The position numbers and the translations under genes are program-made. Of a DNA stretch of 64,000 bases, positions 59,525-64,000 are shown one piece after another. The notes under the pieces are model-generated. The model had not been told where the DNA came from, ran no database searches, and worked only from the letters and a program-made list of their open reading frames with translations. The DNA is from CADEED01 sp035701825 (lineage in GTDB: Bacteria > Pseudomonadota > Gammaproteobacteria > Steroidobacterales > Steroidobacteraceae), in NCBI GenBank assembly GCA_035701825.1, contig DASSRK010000145.1:1-64000 (forward strand). The letters run 5' to 3'. The first letter of the stretch is position 1. Every line of letters starts with the position of its first letter.

Positions 59525-60450
59525 GCGGCGCGGTCTCCTCCTACGGAACCCGGCATTTGCAGGCGCTGTTCGGCTCGCTCGGCCGGCTCGCGCGCGCGCC
59601 GCTCGCGACGTTGCTCACGCTGATGGTGATCGGCGTGGCACTGGCGTTGCCCGCGGGCCTTGCGCTGGTGGTCGCCAACCTGCGTGCGGCGACGGGCGAT
59701 CTCGGCAGCGCGGTTGATTTCACCGTGCATTTCAAGATCGGCACGCCGATCGAGCGCGTGCAACAGATCGCCACGGGCGCACGCGCGCGCTCTGAAATCC
59801 AATCGGTCACGGTGACCACCGCGGACCAGGCGCTCGAGGAGTTCAAGACCACTTCAGGGTTCGGCGACGCGCTGGCGGCGCTCAAGGACAACCCGCTGCC
59901 GCACCACCTCACGGTACGGCCCACGCGCGCGGCCAGCGGGCCCGCGGAGGTCGAGTCCTTGCGACGCTACTTCACGGCCTTTCCCGAGGTCGAAATCGTG
60001 CAGCTCGATCTCGACTGGGTCCGCCGGCTGCATTCGCTGCTCGAGGTGATCCGGCGCACGCTGTGGGTGGTGATCGCGGTACTCGGACTTGGCGTCCTGG
60101 CCGTGATCGGCAACACCATCCGGCTCGAAATCCAGCAGCGCCGGCCGGAGATCGAAGTAACCAAGCTGGTCGGCGGCTCCAACGCCTTCGTTCGGCGACC
60201 GTTCCTGTACACCGGGCTGTTCTATGGTCTGGGAGGGGCACTCCTGGCCGCCCTGATCGTCTTCGGGGGCATGACCTATCTCGACCAGGCGGTGCGCGAG
60301 CTGTCGGCACAATACGGGGGGAGTTTCCGGATGGCGGGCCTGGGCCCCCGGGGATTGGGAATCCTTGCCGGCGTGGGTGCCGCCCTGGGCTGGTTCGGCG
60401 CGCTGATCTCCACCGGCCGGCACCTGCGCCAGATCGAACCCCGCGCCTGA
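59521..60450 (+). CDS. ftsX: Cell-division membrane protein FtsX
   Basis: 309 residues. One membrane helix near 28-50 (APLATLLTLMVIGVALALPAG), a periplasmic loop (about 55-165; the region binding the amidase activator) and three C-terminal helices (about 175-200, 225-250, 280-300), the FtsX topology. It forms an ABC transporter-like mechanotransducer with FtsE. Overlaps ftsE by ATGA; rpoH follows after 150 bp as in many gammaproteobacteria. Confidence 0.95.
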   Translation: MSGAVSSYGTRHLQALFGSLGRLARAPLATLLTLMVIGVALALPAGLALVVANLRAATGDLGSAVDFTVHFKIGTPIERVQQIATGARARSEIQSVTVTTADQALEEFKTTSGFGDALAALKDNPLPHHLTVRPTRAASGPAEVESLRRYFTAFPEVEIVQLDLDWVRRLHSLLEVIRRTLWVVIAVLGLGVLAVIGNTIRLEIQQRRPEIEVTKLVGGSNAFVRRPFLYTGLFYGLGGALLAALIVFGGMTYLDQAVRELSAQYGGSFRMAGLGPRGLGILAGVGAALGWFGALISTGRHLRQIEPRA

Positions 60451-60583
60451 AGCGCTGCCGTTCTAGATCAATAACTTAGAGTTATGGTCTCTCCTCCGGG
60501 GGATGGAACTGATGGGGCCTTTAGCACTCTAATCGCCCGACTGCTAGTATTTCGACCCACCGGAAAGACCCAGCAGATCGCCC

Positions 60584-60591
60584 AAGGAGGT
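60584..60591 (+). promoter_or_regulatory. Strong ribosome binding site of rpoH
   Basis: AAGGAGGT, complementary to the 16S tail, eight bases before the rpoH ATG 60600. The 150-bp intergenic region between ftsX and rpoH must also contain the rpoH promoters; TGCTAGTAT near 60542 is a possible -10. Confidence 0.7.
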
Positions 60592-60599
60592 TCGTAACG

Positions 60600-61490
<891 letters not shown>

Positions 61491-61520
61491 GCCGCTCGGC
61501 TTCGGACTTCCATTCATCGA

Positions 61521-61547
61521 CCCCGGCGCGACCCGCCGGGGTTTTTT
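61521..61547 (+). terminator. Rho-independent terminator of rpoH
   Basis: CCCCGGC-GCGACCC-GCCGGGG followed by six T residues, 30 bp after the rpoH stop. Confidence 0.95.
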
Positions 61548-61658
61548 ATTGCCCCCCGCATCACGCGCGAGTCCGGAGCTCGACTGCATCCATGCCGGAT
61601 CCGGAGCACTCGGCGCCCGCCAAAGATCAATTGTTTCAGGAGTGAAACCCGTGGGGAT

Positions 61659-61692
61659 CAAAAAAGGCGGCGGACCGGTGGGGTCCGCCGCC
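61659..61692 (-). terminator. Rho-independent terminator of the OmpA-like gene
   Basis: Read leftward, GGCGGCGGAC / GTCCGCCGCC arms (61683-61692 and 61666-61675) with a 7-nt loop, then a run of U (the A-run at 61659-61665). It lies 25 bp after the stop of the OmpA-like gene. Confidence 0.92.
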
Positions 61693-61716
61693 TTGTGCGC
61701 GGCGGGATCAGTCGTA

Positions 61717-62412
61717 TCAGCCGCGCACGATGGGCTGTAGCTTCAACTCCACGCGGCGGTTCTGCTGCTTGCCCGCGGCGGTGGTATTGGGAGCAATGGG
61801 CCGCGTCTCGCCGGCACCCACCGCGACGATGCGCTGCTGGTTCACGCCGTGCGACTGCAGGTACGAGCCCACCGAGTTCGCACGGTTGAGCGAGAGCTGC
61901 TGGTTGTAGTCTTCCGCGCCGTCGCTGTCGGTATGGCCTTCGACGTCGATCAGCGTCTTGTCGAATTCCTTCAGCACCAGGCTCACCGAATCCAGCACCT
62001 TGTAGAAGCTCGCGTTCAGGTCCGCGCTCGCGGTCTTGAAGGTGATGTTGCCGGGCATGTTGAGGATGAGGTCGTTGCCATTGCGCGTGACCGACACGCC
62101 GGTGCCCTGCAGCTGTGCGCGCAGCTTCGCCTCCTGCTTGTCCATGTACGCGCCCACACCCGCGCCCGTCAGTGCGCCGACGCCGGCCCCGATGAGCGCG
62201 CGTTCACGACGCTCCTTGGAATTGTCGCCGGTCAGTGCGCCGATGGCGGCACCCGCGAGGGCGCCGATGCCCGCGCCCTTGGACGCGTTGTTCACCTTCT
62301 TCTCGCCCGTGTAGGCGTCGGTGGTGGTGCAACCCGCGGCGATCAGCGCCGTGCCGGTCGCAATCAAGGTGGCCAGCAGGCCGCTGCGAACAAAATTCGA
62401 TGACTTCATCAT
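61717..62412 (-). CDS. OmpA-family lipoprotein with glycine zipper
   Basis: 231 residues from ATG 62412, with AAGGAGG at the right spacing. A lipobox (LIAAGCTTT, Cys about 28) is followed by glycine-zipper repeats (GAGIGALAGAAIGAL and ALIGAGVGALTGAGVGAY), a short linker and a C-terminal OmpA peptidoglycan-binding domain: VEGHTDSDGAEDYNQQLSLNRANSV, quoted as VEGHTDSDG and LSLNRANSV, with TRPIAPNTTAAGKQQNRRVEL. It resembles YiaD-type lipoproteins and probably links the outer membrane to peptidoglycan. Confidence 0.95.
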   Translation of the reverse strand: MMKSSNFVRSGLLATLIATGTALIAAGCTTTDAYTGEKKVNNASKGAGIGALAGAAIGALTGDNSKERRERALIGAGVGALTGAGVGAYMDKQEAKLRAQLQGTGVSVTRNGNDLILNMPGNITFKTASADLNASFYKVLDSVSLVLKEFDKTLIDVEGHTDSDGAEDYNQQLSLNRANSVGSYLQSHGVNQQRIVAVGAGETRPIAPNTTAAGKQQNRRVELKLQPIVRG

Positions 62413-62486
62413 TCATCCTCCTTGCGGGGCATCTTGGCGGCCCGCATCTGAACGCCGAATGAACCTGCTTTTCTGTGCGCCAGTTC

Positions 62487-63011
62487 TCAGTCGACAGCTT
62501 CGGGGGAAGCTGGCGGCGAGGTCGCACGCGTATAGCCACGCGGACGAATCGCAACGGTATTGCGAATCATCGTGCAGCGCACCCCATCCTTGCGGAAATA
62601 GCCGTACTCGAAAGTCGGCGTCGAGCGACCCTCGCGCTCGAGTTCGATCCTAACGACCGACTCTTGTTCGGGCGTAAGAGAAAATCGCATCTCCAGGTCG
62701 GAATTTCCGCCGTGATCGAACGAGATATTCATGGCGCGCGTCCACACCGAATAACCCGGAAAAACCCGCGCGCAGGCCAATGCCGCGATCGGGTCCGCGA
62801 GCGCCGCCTGGTAACCGCCAAACATCACGCCGCCCGGGTTGCGCGACATGGCGTTGAGCGGCAGCAGGATGCGCACGCTGCGCCAACCCTCGGCGATCTC
62901 CAGCACCTTGATGCGCATCGGTCGGAATGGCGGATACAGCTCTAACAGGCGTGCATCGGGGAGGATTCCGCTGCGCGATACCCACCGCATGATCTTCGAC
63001 GTCACCGTCAT
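62487..63011 (-). CDS. DUF4442-family hotdog thioesterase-like protein
   Basis: 174 residues from ATG 63011; a longer frame exists but has no homology-like character. The DUF4442 pattern of the hotdog superfamily is seen: FRPMRIKVLEIAEGWRSVRILLPLNAMSRNPGGVMFGGYQAALADP, shortened to RNPGGVMFGGYQAALADP, with the Asn-Pro/Gly motif typical of thioesterases and the later RFSLTPEQESVV. It probably hydrolyses or binds an acyl thioester; substrate unknown. Convergent/adjacent to the Mpo1-like gene, which diverges from it. Confidence 0.82.
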   Translation of the reverse strand: MTVTSKIMRWVSRSGILPDARLLELYPPFRPMRIKVLEIAEGWRSVRILLPLNAMSRNPGGVMFGGYQAALADPIAALACARVFPGYSVWTRAMNISFDHGGNSDLEMRFSLTPEQESVVRIELEREGRSTPTFEYGYFRKDGVRCTMIRNTVAIRPRGYTRATSPPASPEAVD

Positions 63012-63089
63012 GGGGACGCATTCTTGCAGAGGCCGACTCGAAAGAACCAATCTTGAAACGCGACAGGCCGCGGCGTAGCGTTCCTCGCC

Positions 63090-63557
63090 ATGCGCACCAT
63101 GCACCAATGGCTGGACGAATACGGTTCGAGCCACCAGAACTCCACCAACGAGCTGCTGCACTGGATCTGCGTGCCTGCCATCGTAATGACGGTGATCGGA
63201 CTACTGTGGTCGATCCCCGTGCCAGCGGCGTTTGGCGAGGCATCGCCCTGGGTCAACTGGGCGACCATCGGCGTCGCGCTCGCGGTGACCTACTACTTCT
63301 TCCTGTCGCCCGCGCTCGCGGCCGGCGCCACGCTGTGCCTGGTGGCGCTGCTGTTCGTCGTCAGATGGCTCGACACCCTGCCCTGGCCACTGTGGCAGAT
63401 CTGCGTGGCGGTGTTCGTCGTCGCCTGGATCGGGCAATTCATCGGCCACTCCATCGAAGGCAAGCGGCCGTCGTTCTTCAAGGACGTGCAGTTCCTGATG
63501 ATCGGCCCGATCTGGCTGGTCTCGCACGTGTACCGGCGGCTCGGCCTCGCGTACTGA
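63090..63557 (+). CDS. Mpo1/DUF962-family membrane protein
   Basis: 155 residues and four membrane helices. Family signature: N-terminal LDEYGSSHQNSTNELLHWICVP and the C-terminal FIGHSIEGKRPSFFKDVQFLMIGPIW, quoted partly as GHSIEGKRPSFF. Yeast Mpo1 is an iron-dependent alpha-oxidation dioxygenase of 2-hydroxy fatty acids; the conserved His residues (SHQNSTNELLHW, QFIGHSIEG) are present here, so a similar fatty-acid oxidation is plausible. It is followed four bases later by a gene remnant. Confidence 0.9.
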   Translation: MRTMHQWLDEYGSSHQNSTNELLHWICVPAIVMTVIGLLWSIPVPAAFGEASPWVNWATIGVALAVTYYFFLSPALAAGATLCLVALLFVVRWLDTLPWPLWQICVAVFVVAWIGQFIGHSIEGKRPSFFKDVQFLMIGPIWLVSHVYRRLGLAY

Positions 63558-63561
63558 AACC

Positions 63562-63731
63562 ATGCGCGCCATGGTGCTGCGCGAATACGGCGCACCGGAC
63601 GTGCTGCATCCGGAGGACTGCGTGCGCGAATCCAGCCCGGCCGGACCGTGTTGATCCACGCAGGCGCGGCGGCGTGGCCACGTCGCCATGCTCGCGAAAA
63701 TGGGCTCGCGAAAATGGGGTCAGACCCCATT
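63562..63731 (+). pseudogene. Remnant of a quinone-reductase (MDR) gene
   Basis: An ATG at 63562 opens a 30-codon frame beginning MRAMVLREYGAPDVL, the usual start of zinc-independent MDR/quinone oxidoreductases, and stops at TGA 63652-63654. Immediately after, other frames encode VLIHAGA and, shifted again, GHVAMLAKMG, which match the NADPH-binding segment GQTVLIHAGAGGVG...AMQLAK of the same family. The intervening roughly 100 residues are missing. So this is an eroded gene: a large internal deletion plus frameshifts, ending in the palindromic element at 63712. Confidence 0.75.
63691..63718. repeat. 14-bp perfect tandem duplication
   Basis: CTCGCGAAAATGGG occurs twice in tandem (63691-63704, 63705-63718). 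The second copy runs into the palindromic element (starting AAATGGGG at 63712), so the duplication lies at its boundary. Confidence 0.9.
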
Positions 63732-63758
63732 TGCTAGGAAATGGGGTCTGACCCCATT
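63712..63758. repeat. Palindromic element, copy 2 (inverted)
   Basis: AAATGGGGTC-A-GACCCCATTT (63712-63732), spacer GCTAGG, AAATGGGGTC-T-GACCCCATT (63739-63758). The unit equals the reverse complement of copy 1 at 1073-1119, including the spacer (GCTAGG versus CCTAGC). It sits between a pseudogene and the start of the next gene, 8 bp before its ATG. Confidence 0.92.
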
Positions 63759-63766
63759 ATCGCGCG

Positions 63767-64000
63767 ATGCTGAATCCACTCGATCTCTATGACGTCCGCG
63801 GATTGCTCACCGAGGACGAACGAGCGGTGCAGGACGCCGTCGGCCGCTTCGTCGACGAGAAGGTCCTGCCCGTCATCCAGGAATGCTTCGAGAAGCATCA
63901 CTTTCCGCGCGACCTGATCCCGGAGATCGCCGAGCTCGGGTTGTTAGGCTCGTCGATCCAGGGCTACGACTGCGCCGGGCTCAATGCCGTCTCGTATGGG
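63767..64000 (+). CDS. Acyl-CoA dehydrogenase, glutaryl-CoA-dehydrogenase-like (5' end)
   Basis: 78 codons are visible before the window ends. MLNPLDLYDVRGLLTEDERAVQDAVGRFVDEKVLPV, quoted as LLTEDERAVQDAVGRF, and PEIAELGLLGSS, then GYDCAGLNAVSYG, match the N-terminus of glutaryl-CoA dehydrogenase (GYGCAG...VAYG pattern) among acyl-CoA dehydrogenases. It is FAD-dependent and should act in lysine/tryptophan or aromatic degradation. The ATG lies 8 bp after the palindromic element, leaving no room for a normal ribosome site. A TTG TTA leucine pair occurs near 63940. Confidence 0.85.
   Translation, partial: MLNPLDLYDVRGLLTEDERAVQDAVGRFVDEKVLPVIQECFEKHHFPRDLIPEIAELGLLGSSIQGYDCAGLNAVSYG

Overview
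The window is G+C-rich bacterial chromosome (about two thirds G+C by eye), densely coded, with no phage, IS or CRISPR signal. Gene content points to a Gram-negative gammaproteobacterium: TonB-dependent receptor, OmpA-like and Omp85-type proteins, yggX-mutY, dut-coaBC-radC-rpmBG-mutM, rsmD/ftsY-ftsE-ftsX-rpoH, ampG and trmB. A Steroidobacter/Nevskia/Xanthomonas-like lineage is a reasonable guess from the mixture, but it is inference.

Layout. 1-7.1 kb: a serine hydrolase (cut by the window start), an Lrp/AsnC regulator, a YffB-like protein, a secreted protein with calcium-type repeats and a large TonB receptor. 7.1-18 kb: a CHASE2-PAS-GGDEF-EAL c-di-GMP protein, an esterase, an APC transporter, a LuxR-type regulator followed by a proline-rich lipoprotein, a SemiSWEET, two exported proteins and tRNA-Phe. 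18-24 kb: pirin, then a leftward series ECF sigma / anti-sigma / DUF4097 / AsmA / MutY / YggX in which most neighbours overlap by ATGA. 24-29.4 kb: a seven-PAS histidine kinase with its NarL-type regulator, and a divergent PNMT/NNMT-like methyltransferase. 29.4-38.8 kb: HupE-like protein, cysteine-synthase-like enzyme, phytase-like secreted protein, Uup, YciH, DUF502, an exported methyltransferase, an Omp85-type barrel, another methyltransferase and tRNA-Gly. 38.9-48.3 kb: TPR protein, MTAN-TrmB, MarC, DUF6763-like, Rieske, AmpG, PyrE, DUF4124, Dut, CoaBC, RadC. 48.2-61.5 kb: CotH-like lipoprotein, L28-L33, MutM, AlkA, GGT, CoaD, RsmD, a VolA-like lipase, FtsY-FtsE-FtsX and RpoH. 61.7-64 kb: OmpA-like lipoprotein, DUF4442, Mpo1-like protein, a quinone-reductase remnant and the start of a glutaryl-CoA-dehydrogenase-like gene.

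The unusual material lies mostly between genes. One palindromic element (half-site AAATGGGGTC) is present twice, 62.6 kb apart and inverted. A second family of about 100-bp inverted repeats occurs twice, each time against a stop codon, with conserved arms and unrelated loops. The AT-rich heptamers TAGTTAG and TAGATAG are scattered through this G+C-rich DNA more often than composition predicts. Two exported lipoprotein genes (CotH-like and VolA-like) sit inside housekeeping blocks that are usually contiguous. I did not find an obvious new defence or biosynthetic system.
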